This document shows, piece after piece, positions 24,719 to 33,750 of a DNA stretch of 64,000 bases. This DNA comes from JAAYSA01 sp035367155 (GTDB lineage Bacteria > Bacillota_I > Bacilli_A > RFN20 > CAG-826): contig DAOSJI010000001.1 in NCBI GenBank assembly GCA_035367155.1, positions 62,001 to 126,000 on the forward strand, read 5' to 3'. Both the position numbers and the translations under genes were made by a program. Position 1 is the first letter of the stretch. The number at the start of each line of letters is the position of its first letter. The notes beneath the pieces were generated by a model. The model searched no databases and had not been told where the DNA came from. It saw only the letters and a program-made list of their open reading frames with translations.

Positions 24719-25897
24719 ATGCGTTACTTTATTAAACAAGATAAAAGCGAAACTTGTGGTGAAACTTGTCTTAAAATGTTGCTGGCCAATGTTAACCGTG
24801 ATGAAAATTTCCTTTATCTCTCCTTTAATAAAAAGATAGACAATTTTTTAGACATTTGTGAAGTAAGTGAAAAGCACGGTTTATCATTTGAGGGTTTTAG
24901 GGCAGATGATAAGATTGCTTTTAGAAAAATAAAGGGACCATTAATCATCCAAATTGATGTCCAAAGCATGCTTCATTTTGTAGTATGTAAAAAAAGCGGC
25001 TATAAACGTTATCTCATCTTGGATCCTTCTAGGGGTCGCTATTTCCTTTCTGAGAAGCAGCTTTGGACATACTTTACAGGTCATTTTCTTAAAATTAGTG
25101 CTTATAATTCAACAAAGGCTCCAATTCCTGAAACATATAAAAAACGAAAATATTTTAATGCGATTGCTTCTTCAATTTTAAACCTTGTAATGGTCGTTTT
25201 TGGAGGAATTGGTTTATATTATAGTCATAGTGAGCAATACGCTTGGTTAGCCTTTTTATTTTTAATTTTAGCCTTTATTACGCATCTAGTTGAAAGGATT
25301 GTCTTATTCTATTTAATGAAGTGTTTTGATGATTATGTAATGAACCCTAAAATTCAATCACTTCGAGGTAATATAATTGAAAAACTAAAGGAAGTATATA
25401 GTTTAAAGGCGCCAATGTTTTCATATCCTCTAATTGTTTTTAGTCGTCTTTTAATTGCTCTAATTATTAGTCTTATATTTATATCAAATGATTGGCTTAA
25501 TGCTCCGAATTTATTAATTGTGGTCTTACTTGTTTATTTAAAAAAGGAAGGATCACTATATTTAAAAGGTGAAGAATTAGCTCTAGATCATAACCTTCTT
25601 ATAATCTCAAATTTATATAAAGCAAGAGAACCATTTCATAAAGAAATCGATAATATCAACAAGTTAAGTGCTAAATTAGCGACAAAAAAACTAATTCTTC
25701 ATTATTTAGTTTATTTAGTTTTAATAATTCTTGTAGGTGCTCTAATGTATTTTAACCAAACCTACAGTCTTAACTATTTCCTTTTCCATTTCTTTGGTTA
25801 TGTTTATTTTGTTGATTTAACTGATAAGCTTTTATCGCTTGATATTGAAAAAAGCAAGCAACGACAGGCAATAAGACATTATAACAACTTAAAATAA
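24719..25897 (+). CDS. C39 peptidase fused to a membrane domain, no ATPase
   Basis: Residues 1-130 are a C39 (double-glycine leader) peptidase: Gln7, catalytic Cys13 in SETCGETC, His86 in MLHFVV and Asp102 in LDPSRG are all present. Residues about 140-390 have roughly six hydrophobic segments as in the membrane part of peptidase-containing ABC transporters that cut and export bacteriocins. The ATP-binding domain that should follow is absent: the protein stops at 392 residues and the next gene is ybeY. AGGGTGAT precedes the ATG. It may be a stand-alone processing protease; no leader peptide gene was found nearby. Confidence 0.75.
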   Translation: MRYFIKQDKSETCGETCLKMLLANVNRDENFLYLSFNKKIDNFLDICEVSEKHGLSFEGFRADDKIAFRKIKGPLIIQIDVQSMLHFVVCKKSGYKRYLILDPSRGRYFLSEKQLWTYFTGHFLKISAYNSTKAPIPETYKKRKYFNAIASSILNLVMVVFGGIGLYYSHSEQYAWLAFLFLILAFITHLVERIVLFYLMKCFDDYVMNPKIQSLRGNIIEKLKEVYSLKAPMFSYPLIVFSRLLIALIISLIFISNDWLNAPNLLIVVLLVYLKKEGSLYLKGEELALDHNLLIISNLYKAREPFHKEIDNINKLSAKLATKKLILHYLVYLVLIILVGALMYFNQTYSLNYFLFHFFGYVYFVDLTDKLLSLDIEKSKQRQAIRHYNNLK

Positions 25898-25952
25898 CGC
25901 TTTTTTAAAGCGTAATAAGGATAATATGATAAAATAAAGTTGAGGTTTTTTG

Positions 25953-26408
25953 ATGCAACTTGATTATCTAAATGAACTTGATCCTAGTTTTGATGAATTC
26001 GAAGGGTCTTTTAGTTATTATGCAAAAAAGGCACTAAAAATATTAGAAATTGATGATAATTTTATTGTTGAAGTTCAAATTGTTGATAATAAAACAATTA
26101 AAGACTTAAATAAAAATTATCGAAACAAAAACGAAGTAACTGATGTGCTATCTTTTGCTTTTGATGAACGAAGTGAAGATGAAGTAGCAATAATTTCTTC
26201 TATGCCACGCTTACTTGGAGTAATCATCATCAACGGAGAAAAAGCAATTGAACAGGCAAAAGAGTATGAACACCCTCTTAAAAGAGAAATGAAATTTCTT
26301 TTTATTCACGGCCTACTTCATTTACTTGGTTATGATCATGAAGATGAAGAAAGTGAAAAAGAAATGTTTTTATTACAAGATCAAATTATTGGAAGAAGGA
26401 GAACATGA
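25953..26408 (+). CDS. ybeY: Endoribonuclease YbeY
   Basis: YbeY is a zinc-dependent RNase for 16S rRNA 3' maturation and ribosome quality control. The 151 residues carry the H3 zinc motif HGLLHLLGYDHEDEE (near residue 112) and the strand NEVTDVLSFAF. I start at the ATG at 25953 with GAGG upstream, not the TTG three bases earlier. It overlaps cdd by one to four bases and leads the ybeY-cdd-era-recO operon. A TATGAT about 25 bases upstream may be its -10. Confidence 0.93.
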   Translation: MQLDYLNELDPSFDEFEGSFSYYAKKALKILEIDDNFIVEVQIVDNKTIKDLNKNYRNKNEVTDVLSFAFDERSEDEVAIISSMPRLLGVIIINGEKAIEQAKEYEHPLKREMKFLFIHGLLHLLGYDHEDEESEKEMFLLQDQIIGRRRT

Positions 26409-26806
26409 TGGATAAACAAAAATTAATTAAAGAAGCAATTAAGGCAATGGATAATGCTTATGTGCCTTATTCTAAATTTAAAGTCGGTGCGGCACTTTTA
26501 ACTAAAGATGGCACAATATATCATGGTGCAAATATTGAAAATGCTGCTTATGGTTTAGCAATGTGTGGCGAAAGAAACGCCATTTATAATGCGTATAATC
26601 ATGGCGTTAAAAAAGATGATATTGTCGCTCTTGCAATTATTGGTAATACGGCAAAACCAATTAGTCCTTGTGGTTCATGTCGGCAAGTAATAAGTGAATT
26701 ACTTCCAAAAGAAGCACTTATTATTCTTACAAATATGAAAGGCGATATTTTAGAAGTAAATAAAGAAGATTTACTACCTTTTGCCTTTGATGATAGTGAT
26801 CTATAA
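26405..26806 (+). CDS. cdd: Cytidine deaminase
   Basis: Cdd deaminates cytidine and deoxycytidine to uridine forms in pyrimidine salvage. The 133 residues are the normal length of the tetrameric type. The zinc site is complete: Cys and the catalytic Glu in MCGERNA (near residue 54) and two cysteines in PCGSCRQ (near 89). FKVGAALLTKDG and NIENAAYG bind the nucleoside. It overlaps ybeY (ATGATGG) and is two bases before era, the order of Bacillus. Confidence 0.95.
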   Translation: MMDKQKLIKEAIKAMDNAYVPYSKFKVGAALLTKDGTIYHGANIENAAYGLAMCGERNAIYNAYNHGVKKDDIVALAIIGNTAKPISPCGSCRQVISELLPKEALIILTNMKGDILEVNKEDLLPFAFDDSDL

Positions 26807-26808
26807 AA

Positions 26809-27684
26809 ATGAAAAGTGGTTTTGTTTCAATCGTTGGACGACCTAATGCCGGTAAATCAACGATTCTAAATACTATTTTAGGCGAAAAAGTTGCAATAGT
26901 TACGCCTAAACCTCAAACAACAACCTCAGCGATTGTTGGTGTTTTTAATCGTGATAATCTTCAAATTGTTTTTGTTGACACTCCTGGTATTCATAAGCCC
27001 CATAAAGCATACGGCGAACTTATGAATAAAGCCTCATATAGTTCATTTCTTGATGCAGATGTATTAGTTTTAGTTGTTGATGCTAGTCTTCCCTTTGGAA
27101 CAGGCGATAACTTAATTGTTGAACGCCTTCCAAAAGATAAACCATTAATTATTGTTTTTAATAAAATTGATCTAGCTCGCTTTGAGCAAGTAAAAGCCTT
27201 AAAAGAAAAATATCAAACTCTTTTTAGGGATGCGATTTTAATTGAAACAAGTGCCATTAGAAATTTTAATCTTGATGAAATTATTAATGAAATCGAAAAA
27301 CTCTTACCAGAGGGTCCACAATATTATCCGTTAGATATGAAAACAATTTCTGATGAGGAGTTTATTATTAGTGAAATAATTAGAGAGAAAATTATTATGC
27401 TAACAAAACAAGAAATCCCCTATAGCGTAGCCGTAGTTGTGCTTCATATTGAAAATAAAGAGAACAAAAAGGAAGTTCTTGTTGATATTGTCACTGAAAA
27501 AGATAGTCAAAAAGGAATTATCATTGGAAAAGGCGGAAAACTTATTAAAAGGATCCGGCTTCAAAGCGAATATGATTTAAATAAACACTTTAGAATGCCT
27601 ATTAAGCTTGAAATACTCGTTAGAGTAGAAGAAAATTGGCGAGATAATCCAAAATTAATAAAAAAATTAGGTTTAATGAAGTAA
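26809..27684 (+). CDS. era: GTPase Era
   Basis: Era binds the 3' end of 16S rRNA and is needed for 30S assembly. The 291 residues have G1 GRPNAGKST (near 8), G3 DTPG (near 57), G4 NKID (near 118) and a C-terminal KH domain with GIIIGKGGKLIKRI (near 232). The length is typical. Translation starts two bases after the cdd stop, so it depends on coupling; no separate ribosome site is seen. Confidence 0.96.
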   Translation: MKSGFVSIVGRPNAGKSTILNTILGEKVAIVTPKPQTTTSAIVGVFNRDNLQIVFVDTPGIHKPHKAYGELMNKASYSSFLDADVLVLVVDASLPFGTGDNLIVERLPKDKPLIIVFNKIDLARFEQVKALKEKYQTLFRDAILIETSAIRNFNLDEIINEIEKLLPEGPQYYPLDMKTISDEEFIISEIIREKIIMLTKQEIPYSVAVVVLHIENKENKKEVLVDIVTEKDSQKGIIIGKGGKLIKRIRLQSEYDLNKHFRMPIKLEILVRVEENWRDNPKLIKKLGLMK

Positions 27685-27690
27685 TTAAAG

Positions 27691-28410
27691 ATGGAAGTAA
27701 TCGTAATTCGTTTAGTCCCATATAAAGAATATGATGTTATTGTTACTAGCTTATGTAGTGATGGTTTTTATTCTTTTAAGGCAAAGGGGCTTTTAAGACC
27801 AACTGCGAAACTATCCTCAATTATTACGATTGGTAATCTAATTAATATTGAAACAATTGATGCAAAAGGTGGGCCACTTGTAGTTGGGGCCAAGCCACTT
27901 TTAAATATGTCTAAATTGTTAAGTAATTTTGATAAGATTACTGTTTTAAATTATCTAGCTGAACTAACTCGACTAATTATTAAAGAAAACGAGGAAGCAA
28001 GATTAATTTATCCATTTTTTAAAAGTGCACTTTCATATATAGAAGAAGATAAATCTCCACTTGTAATCGCTACTATTTTTTCGCTACATCTTTTAAATAT
28101 TTGTGGATATGAACAGAATTTCGCAAGTTGTCAAAGTTGTGGAACGCTTAAAAATCTTGCTGCAATTAACATTAAAGAAGGCGGATTGTTTTGTGTTTAC
28201 TGCAAAAAAACAATTGATATTGAACTAGATGAAACAAATGTAAATGCTCTATATAATATATTTGTAAAAAAAGAAGGTGATTGGTTTTCTAATGAATTTA
28301 AAGAAAATCAAATGGCACCAATCTTGAGGACCATTATCGAATTTTTAAGCGATGTTTTTAGTTTGACTTTTCAAAGTTTACCACTTTTAAAACTAAGTTT
28401 TAATCTTTAA
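27691..28410 (+). CDS. recO: DNA repair protein RecO
   Basis: RecO loads RecA onto SSB-coated DNA together with RecR. The 239-residue protein has an N-terminal OB fold (about 1-80, with EYDVIVTSLCSDGFYSFKAKG), a helical middle, and a zinc finger with CQSCG and CVYC (about 145-170). It follows era after six bases, as in Bacillus, and closes this operon. Confidence 0.92.
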   Translation: MEVIVIRLVPYKEYDVIVTSLCSDGFYSFKAKGLLRPTAKLSSIITIGNLINIETIDAKGGPLVVGAKPLLNMSKLLSNFDKITVLNYLAELTRLIIKENEEARLIYPFFKSALSYIEEDKSPLVIATIFSLHLLNICGYEQNFASCQSCGTLKNLAAINIKEGGLFCVYCKKTIDIELDETNVNALYNIFVKKEGDWFSNEFKENQMAPILRTIIEFLSDVFSLTFQSLPLLKLSFNL

Positions 28411-28443
28411 AAATAATATTAAAAATAGTACACTTATAATAGG

Positions 28444-28473
28444 TTGACAGAATAATTATGTTTAGACTATCAT
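28444..28473 (+). promoter_or_regulatory. Promoter of glyS overlapping the recO terminator
   Basis: A perfect TTGACA (28444-28449) and TATCAT (28468-28473) are 18 bases apart. The -10 lies inside the left arm of the terminator hairpin. Another -10 like TATAAT lies at 28435-28440 without a good -35. Confidence 0.6.
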
Positions 28474-28497
28474 TTTATTTGATAGTTTATTTTTTAA
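28466..28497 (+). terminator. Terminator of the era-recO transcript
   Basis: ACTATCA, seven-base loop, TGATAGT, then TTATTTTTT. A transcript starting from the overlapping glyS promoter would begin inside the loop and could not form the hairpin. Confidence 0.75.
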
Positions 28498-28510
28498 GCG
28501 AGGAAATAAT

Positions 28511-29884
28511 ATGAAAAAGAAGCATGAATTCGAAACAATTGTGAATCATTTAATTACTTCTGGCTTTGTTTATCAAGGTTCTGAAATTTATGGTGGTTTA
28601 TCTAATACATGGGATTATGGTCCCTTAGGTGTTGAACTTAAAACAAACATTAGAAATTTATGGTGGAAGAAGTTTGTACAAGAATCTCGCTACAATGTTG
28701 GAGTTGATGCTGCCATTTTAATGAATCCTGCTGTATGGAGAACAACGGGTCACGTAACAACATTTAATGATCCATTAATTGATTGTCGCAAATGTCGCAT
28801 AAGACATCGAGCGGATCAACTTATTGAAGATCAATTTCCTGATGTTAAAGTAAGTGCAATGAATGATGAACAAATCTCAGTATTTATAAAAGAAAATAAA
28901 GTTAAATGTCCAAATTGCGGTGCCTCTGATTTTACAGATATTCGTAAGTTTAATTTGATGTTTAAAACACACATTGGCGTAACTGAAGATAATCAAAGTG
29001 AAGTTTATCTTCGTCCTGAAACTGCTCAAGGTGTATTTACAAACTTTAAAAATGTGCAACGTACGAGTAGAAAAAAGATTCCCTTTGGAATTGCTAATGT
29101 TGGAAAATCTTTTAGAAACGAGATAACGCCAGGCAATTTTATTTTTAGAACTAGAGAATTCACTCAAATGGAATTAGAGTTTTTCTGTGCTCCAGGTACT
29201 GATGATGAATGGTTTAAATATTGGAAAGATTTTTGCATTGATTTTGTGAAAAGTCTTGGTATTAATGAGGAAAACTTACGTTTTAGAGACCATGATAAGA
29301 ATGAATTATCGTTTTATTCTAAAGCAACGACAGATATTGAATATTTGTTCCCCTTTGGATGGGGTGAAATATGGGGTATTGCTAATCGTACTGATTACGA
29401 CTTAAGACGTCATATGGAAGAAAGTGGTGAAAATTTCGAATATTTAGATCCCGCGACTAACGAAAAGTATATTCCTTACTGCGTTGAACCATCAGTCGGC
29501 CTTGATCGATTATTATTAATGGTATTAACTGATGCCTATGATGTAGAAGAACTTGAAAATGATTCTCGCATTGTTATGCGGTTAAATCCGGTACTAGCAC
29601 CATATACAATCGCTGTTTTACCACTTAGTAAGAAGCTTAATGATAAAGCTCTTGAACTTTTTGATGAATTAAGCAAACACTTCCGTGTTATTTATGATGA
29701 TACGGGTAGTATTGGTAAACGTTATCGCCGTGAAGATGCGATTGGAACACCGTTCTGTGTAACAGTTGATTTTGACACATTAGAAGATAACACTGTTACA
29801 ATTCGTGATCGTGACACGATGGATCAAATTAGATTACCAATTCATGAATTAATAGCGTATTTTGGTGATAAAGTATATTTTTAG
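28511..29884 (+). CDS. glyS: Glycyl-tRNA synthetase (homodimeric type)
   Basis: This class II synthetase charges tRNA-Gly. The 457 residues match the single-chain alpha2 enzyme, not the two-subunit form. Visible are SNTWDYGPLGVELK (motif 1 region), zinc-binding cysteines CRKC and CPNC (about 93-135), motif 2 GKSFRNEITP near 200, and motif 3 GLDRLLLMVL near 335, followed by the anticodon domain. GAGG lies before the ATG. No T-box leader fits in the about 30-base 5' end. Confidence 0.96.
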   Translation: MKKKHEFETIVNHLITSGFVYQGSEIYGGLSNTWDYGPLGVELKTNIRNLWWKKFVQESRYNVGVDAAILMNPAVWRTTGHVTTFNDPLIDCRKCRIRHRADQLIEDQFPDVKVSAMNDEQISVFIKENKVKCPNCGASDFTDIRKFNLMFKTHIGVTEDNQSEVYLRPETAQGVFTNFKNVQRTSRKKIPFGIANVGKSFRNEITPGNFIFRTREFTQMELEFFCAPGTDDEWFKYWKDFCIDFVKSLGINEENLRFRDHDKNELSFYSKATTDIEYLFPFGWGEIWGIANRTDYDLRRHMEESGENFEYLDPATNEKYIPYCVEPSVGLDRLLLMVLTDAYDVEELENDSRIVMRLNPVLAPYTIAVLPLSKKLNDKALELFDELSKHFRVIYDDTGSIGKRYRREDAIGTPFCVTVDFDTLEDNTVTIRDRDTMDQIRLPIHELIAYFGDKVYF

Positions 29885-29908
29885 TAGATTACTGGTTATT
29901 TAATAGTA
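29883..29908 (+). repeat. 11-bp phased AGTA repeat, site 3 (after glyS)
   Basis: AGTA at 29883, on the glyS stop codon, GGTT at 29894 and AGTA at 29905. The step is 11 bases with a degenerate middle unit. Confidence 0.45.
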
Positions 29909-29924
29909 AAGAAAGGGAGGCAAT

Positions 29925-31754
29925 ATGTTTGATGCAGCGCAAAGATTATTAGCAAGAATCGATATCGTTGATATTATTTCTCGTTTTATTCCTGTTAATA
30001 AAAAGGGTAACAACTATGTTGCACTTTGTCCTTTTCATGATGACACCAATCCTTCATTATCCATTAGTCCTGATAAACAGATTTTTAAATGTTTTGTCTG
30101 CGGTAAGGGCGGAAATGCTATTAACTTTGTAAGTGAATTTGAAAAGATTTCTTATTTTGAAGCTGCTAGAAGAATCGCTGATATGGTTAATTTTTCAGAT
30201 CCTGCTTTTGAAAAAGAAAAATATGTATCACCGCAAGATGTAAAAAATGAACCTTTGTATAAAGCCTTAAATGATCTAACAACTTATTATGAATTTTGTT
30301 TACTTACAAAAGAAGGTGAAGAAGCAGTTAAGTATTTAGAAAACCGTAAAATAAACCAAGATATGCGAAAAAAATATAGAATTGGTCTTTCATCAATTTC
30401 AGGTAATGAAACGATAACTTATCTTTTAAATAAAGGTCATAGTATTAAAACAATAAAAGATATTGGAATTTTAGGAGGATCATTAGATAAACCTTTTGAT
30501 GTCAATCAAGGTCGTATAATGTTCCCAATTCATGACCAAGAAGGAAGAGTTGTTGGCTTTAGCGGTCGAATTTATAAAAAAGGCGAAAAGACAGCTAAAT
30601 ATATGAACTCTCCAGAGACACCTGTTTTCCATAAAACTAGTATTTTATATAACTATCATAGGATTAAATCGATTGCTCGAAATACTGGTTATGTATATGT
30701 TTTAGAAGGATTTATGGATGTTTTCGCCTTAAATGAAGTTGGGATAGAATCTGTTGTTGCACTAATGGGCACTGCATTAACAAAAGATCATATTAATCTA
30801 TTACGTATGTTAAATGCTGAAGTTCGTTTATGCCTTGATGGTGATGAAGCTGGACAAAGTGCTACTTTAGCAATGACAAAAGTGCTCGATAAGGCTAATC
30901 TAACCTATACAATCGTTGATAATAAAGATGATATGCGTGATCCTGATGATATCTTAAAAGCAGAAGGTAAAGAAGGATTACTGCGCTTTTTAAACAACCT
31001 AGTAGATAAAAGTACATTTACACTTAATTACTATTTAAAACATAATCCATTATCGAATTTAAAAGAAAGAAAGGACTTTGTTAATAGTCTTTTACCTACG
31101 ATTGCCAATCTAAAATCAGCGCTTGATATCGATGATTATTTAAATAAACTCGTTAAAATAACTAATTTTGGTCGATCTACTTTAGAAGCTGAAGTTGCAG
31201 CTTATAAAAACCGGCTTGAACGTGATCAAAAATATGAAAGAGCAATAAAAGTTGATGATAGATTGCTACGCAAACGTGAAATATCAAAACTTCAACTAGC
31301 TGAGCAAACAATTTTATATCAAATGATTCATTTTCCTGAAGCTGTTAAATTTTATAACACAAATGTTAAAACGTTCATCAACGAATTTTATCAATATATT
31401 GCTCAATACTTAACAATTGTAAAAAAAGATGATGATGAACATGTATACGCTAATATATATAACTATTTAAATAGTAGTCTTTTAGAAGATGAACGAAAAA
31501 AATATTATCAAGATGAAGTAATGTATTTAGAAGAAAACGATAAAACAAAAACATTTAATCAAAATAAGCTTAATGATGCTCTTCGAGCAATTAATGAAGA
31601 AAAAGAATCATATAAAGCAAAAATTATTGAAGAAGAGGTTCTATCACAAACTAGTGATCCAATTGAAAAAGCAATTTTAGCGGAACATTTACGAAAACAA
31701 CGTAAGGAACGCTTGAATAAAAAAGGAAAAGATCCAAAAGGAGGTTCTAACTGA
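29925..31754 (+). CDS. dnaG: DNA primase
   Basis: DnaG makes RNA primers for replication. The 609 residues contain the CHC2 zinc finger CPFHDDTNPS and CFVCGKGGNA (about 37-65), the catalytic TOPRIM region with VLEGFMDVFAL (near 262) and LCLDGDEAG (near 304), and a C-terminal helicase-binding part. GGGAGG precedes the ATG. Its stop shares bases with the rpoD start (TGATG), which forms the macromolecular synthesis operon. Confidence 0.96.
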   Translation: MFDAAQRLLARIDIVDIISRFIPVNKKGNNYVALCPFHDDTNPSLSISPDKQIFKCFVCGKGGNAINFVSEFEKISYFEAARRIADMVNFSDPAFEKEKYVSPQDVKNEPLYKALNDLTTYYEFCLLTKEGEEAVKYLENRKINQDMRKKYRIGLSSISGNETITYLLNKGHSIKTIKDIGILGGSLDKPFDVNQGRIMFPIHDQEGRVVGFSGRIYKKGEKTAKYMNSPETPVFHKTSILYNYHRIKSIARNTGYVYVLEGFMDVFALNEVGIESVVALMGTALTKDHINLLRMLNAEVRLCLDGDEAGQSATLAMTKVLDKANLTYTIVDNKDDMRDPDDILKAEGKEGLLRFLNNLVDKSTFTLNYYLKHNPLSNLKERKDFVNSLLPTIANLKSALDIDDYLNKLVKITNFGRSTLEAEVAAYKNRLERDQKYERAIKVDDRLLRKREISKLQLAEQTILYQMIHFPEAVKFYNTNVKTFINEFYQYIAQYLTIVKKDDDEHVYANIYNYLNSSLLEDERKKYYQDEVMYLEENDKTKTFNQNKLNDALRAINEEKESYKAKIIEEEVLSQTSDPIEKAILAEHLRKQRKERLNKKGKDPKGGSN

Positions 31755-33097
31755 TGGCAAAAAAAGAAAAAAAGACTCTAAAAGAGCAAGAAGAACAATT
31801 AATGGATATTGAAGAAGAAACAGTTAAATTTGACGACGAAGATGAGGAAGATTTTGAAGTTCCTAACTTTGATGATGAAGAGGATGATAAGAACGAAATC
31901 CAAAAAATTAAAGATCGTCTTGTAAAACGAGGTAAAAAGAATGGTTATCTAGAACAAGATGAAATTTTTGATGCTTTTCGAAAATATAGTTTTGATGATG
32001 ACGATTTAGATGAATTAGTTGAATTTTTCCAAAAAAAGAAAATCGACATTGTTACTGGTGAATTTGATGATGAAGATGATGAAGATATTGATGATGAAAA
32101 CATCAGCGAAGAAGAAATTGAAAAGAAAATAAGCGAAACTACTGAAGAAGATGAAATGTTTGATGAAATGTTTGACTCAGAAGATGAAGAAGATGAACAA
32201 GTAGAAGAAATTAGTCAAGAAAAAATCAGACAACAACCACGTAATGATATTAATGTTAGTGATTCAGTAAAAATGTACCTTCGTCAAATTGGTAATTATG
32301 AACTTTTAAAACAAGATGAAGAACAAGCACTAGCTAAAGCCTATCATGAAGATGGTGATTTAAGTGCAAAAGATGAACTAATTAGCAGTAACTTACGTCT
32401 TGTTGTTAGTATTGCCAAACGCTATAGTCACGCTAATATGCAGTTTCTAGATTTAATCCAAGAAGGTAATATAGGTTTAATTAAGGCTGTCGAAAAGTTC
32501 GATTATAAGAAGGGTTATAAGTTTTCAACTTATGCTACTTGGTGGATTAGACAATCGATTACTAGAGCAATTGCAGATCAAGGCCGTTCAATTAGAATTC
32601 CTGTTCATATGGTTGAAACGATTAATAAAATTAGTCGTACTCAACGTAAATTAACGCAAGAACTTGGCCGAGAAGCAACACCCGAAGAAATAAGTAAAGC
32701 ACTTGATGATGAAAAAATGACTCCAGCGAGAATTCGTGAAATTCAACAAATAGCGATGGAACCTGTGAGTCTTGAAACACCAATTGGGGAAGAAAACGAC
32801 TCTCATTTAGGTGATTTTGTTGAAGATAAGGAAGTTGAAAGTCCAACCGAGTTCACAAGAACATCACTTTTAAATGATGAATTATACCAAGTTATGCAAG
32901 ATTTAACTCCTCGTGAGGAACGTGTTTTACGCCTACGTTACGGTTTAGATGATAATAAACCTCGAACTCTTGAAGAAGTAGGCCGCGAATTTGGTGTTAC
33001 TCGTGAGAGGATTAGACAAATTGAAGCAAAAGCGATTCGAAAACTACGTCATCCAAATCGTAGTCGTAGATTAGCAGATTATCATGAGAAAGATTAA
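31754..33097 (+). CDS. rpoD: RNA polymerase primary sigma factor
   Basis: This is the housekeeping sigma factor (SigA). Of 447 residues, the first 165 form an unusually acidic region 1.1 (many Asp and Glu blocks around a small folded part near 50-95). Region 2 is intact with NLRLVVSIAKRY and TYATWWIRQSITRAI, regions 3 and 4 follow, the latter with TRERIRQIEAKAIRKL. GGAGG for it lies inside the end of dnaG. It overlaps the trmK start by one base. Confidence 0.97.
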   Translation: MAKKEKKTLKEQEEQLMDIEEETVKFDDEDEEDFEVPNFDDEEDDKNEIQKIKDRLVKRGKKNGYLEQDEIFDAFRKYSFDDDDLDELVEFFQKKKIDIVTGEFDDEDDEDIDDENISEEEIEKKISETTEEDEMFDEMFDSEDEEDEQVEEISQEKIRQQPRNDINVSDSVKMYLRQIGNYELLKQDEEQALAKAYHEDGDLSAKDELISSNLRLVVSIAKRYSHANMQFLDLIQEGNIGLIKAVEKFDYKKGYKFSTYATWWIRQSITRAIADQGRSIRIPVHMVETINKISRTQRKLTQELGREATPEEISKALDDEKMTPARIREIQQIAMEPVSLETPIGEENDSHLGDFVEDKEVESPTEFTRTSLLNDELYQVMQDLTPREERVLRLRYGLDDNKPRTLEEVGREFGVTRERIRQIEAKAIRKLRHPNRSRRLADYHEKD

Positions 33098-33750
33098 TGT
33101 TATCAAGACGTTTAAAAATTATTTCTCAATTTATTGAAACTGAAGATGTAGTTGGTGATATCGGAACCGACAGCGGTCAACTACCAATCTTTTTAGCATT
33201 GCATGGACATAAATATGTTTATGCAAGTGATAATAAAAAAGGTCCATTTGACAATTTAAATAAAAAAGTCAAAGAAGCAAACTTAGAAAAAGTTATTAAA
33301 ACTGCTCTTCGAGATGGGCTAGATCGTTTACCTAAAAGAGTTAATACGCTTGTAATTGCTGGATTGGGCGGCGAACTTCTTTGTGAAATATTATCAAAAG
33401 GTCAACAAAAACTTGATAATATTAAAAAACTAATTCTTGCTCCTAATAACAACGAACCAAGTGTTCGTAAAATGCTATCATTTTTAGGATTTATGATTAT
33501 TGATGAAGAAGTCGTAAAAGAAGGTCGTCATTTTTATGAAATTATTGTTGCAATCAATGCAGCTTGTCCAGTTTGCAACCTTGAAACTGAATTTGGCCCG
33601 ATTAATATTCGTAAAAAAACTCCTGCTTTTAAAGAAAAATGGAAGAAAATCTATCTTAGAAACGTAGCTTTGCTTAAACAAGATGAATTACCTCCCCATC
33701 GAAGACTTGAGATAATTGCAGAACAAGAAAGGATAAAAAATATCTTATGA
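33097..33750 (+). CDS. trmK: tRNA (adenine-22-N1)-methyltransferase TrmK
   Basis: TrmK methylates A22 in the D loop of tRNAs. The 217-residue Rossmann methyltransferase has the SAM loop DIGTDSGQLPIFLA near residue 21 (usually DIGSDHAYLP), then VIAGLGGE near 86 and a C-terminal coiled region. It starts on the last base of the rpoD stop (TAATG) and overlaps the nif3-like gene by four bases. The dnaG-rpoD-trmK-nif3 order is typical for Bacilli. Confidence 0.9.
   Translation: MLSRRLKIISQFIETEDVVGDIGTDSGQLPIFLALHGHKYVYASDNKKGPFDNLNKKVKEANLEKVIKTALRDGLDRLPKRVNTLVIAGLGGELLCEILSKGQQKLDNIKKLILAPNNNEPSVRKMLSFLGFMIIDEEVVKEGRHFYEIIVAINAACPVCNLETEFGPINIRKKTPAFKEKWKKIYLRNVALLKQDELPPHRRLEIIAEQERIKNIL

Noticed and set aside
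25897..25913. Terminator after the C39 peptidase gene
   Set aside because: ACGCTTT and AAAGCGT can pair but the loop is minimal and no T run follows; at best weak.
28411..28510. T-box riboswitch before glyS
   Set aside because: The leader is at most about 65 bases; there is no specifier stem or T-box sequence.
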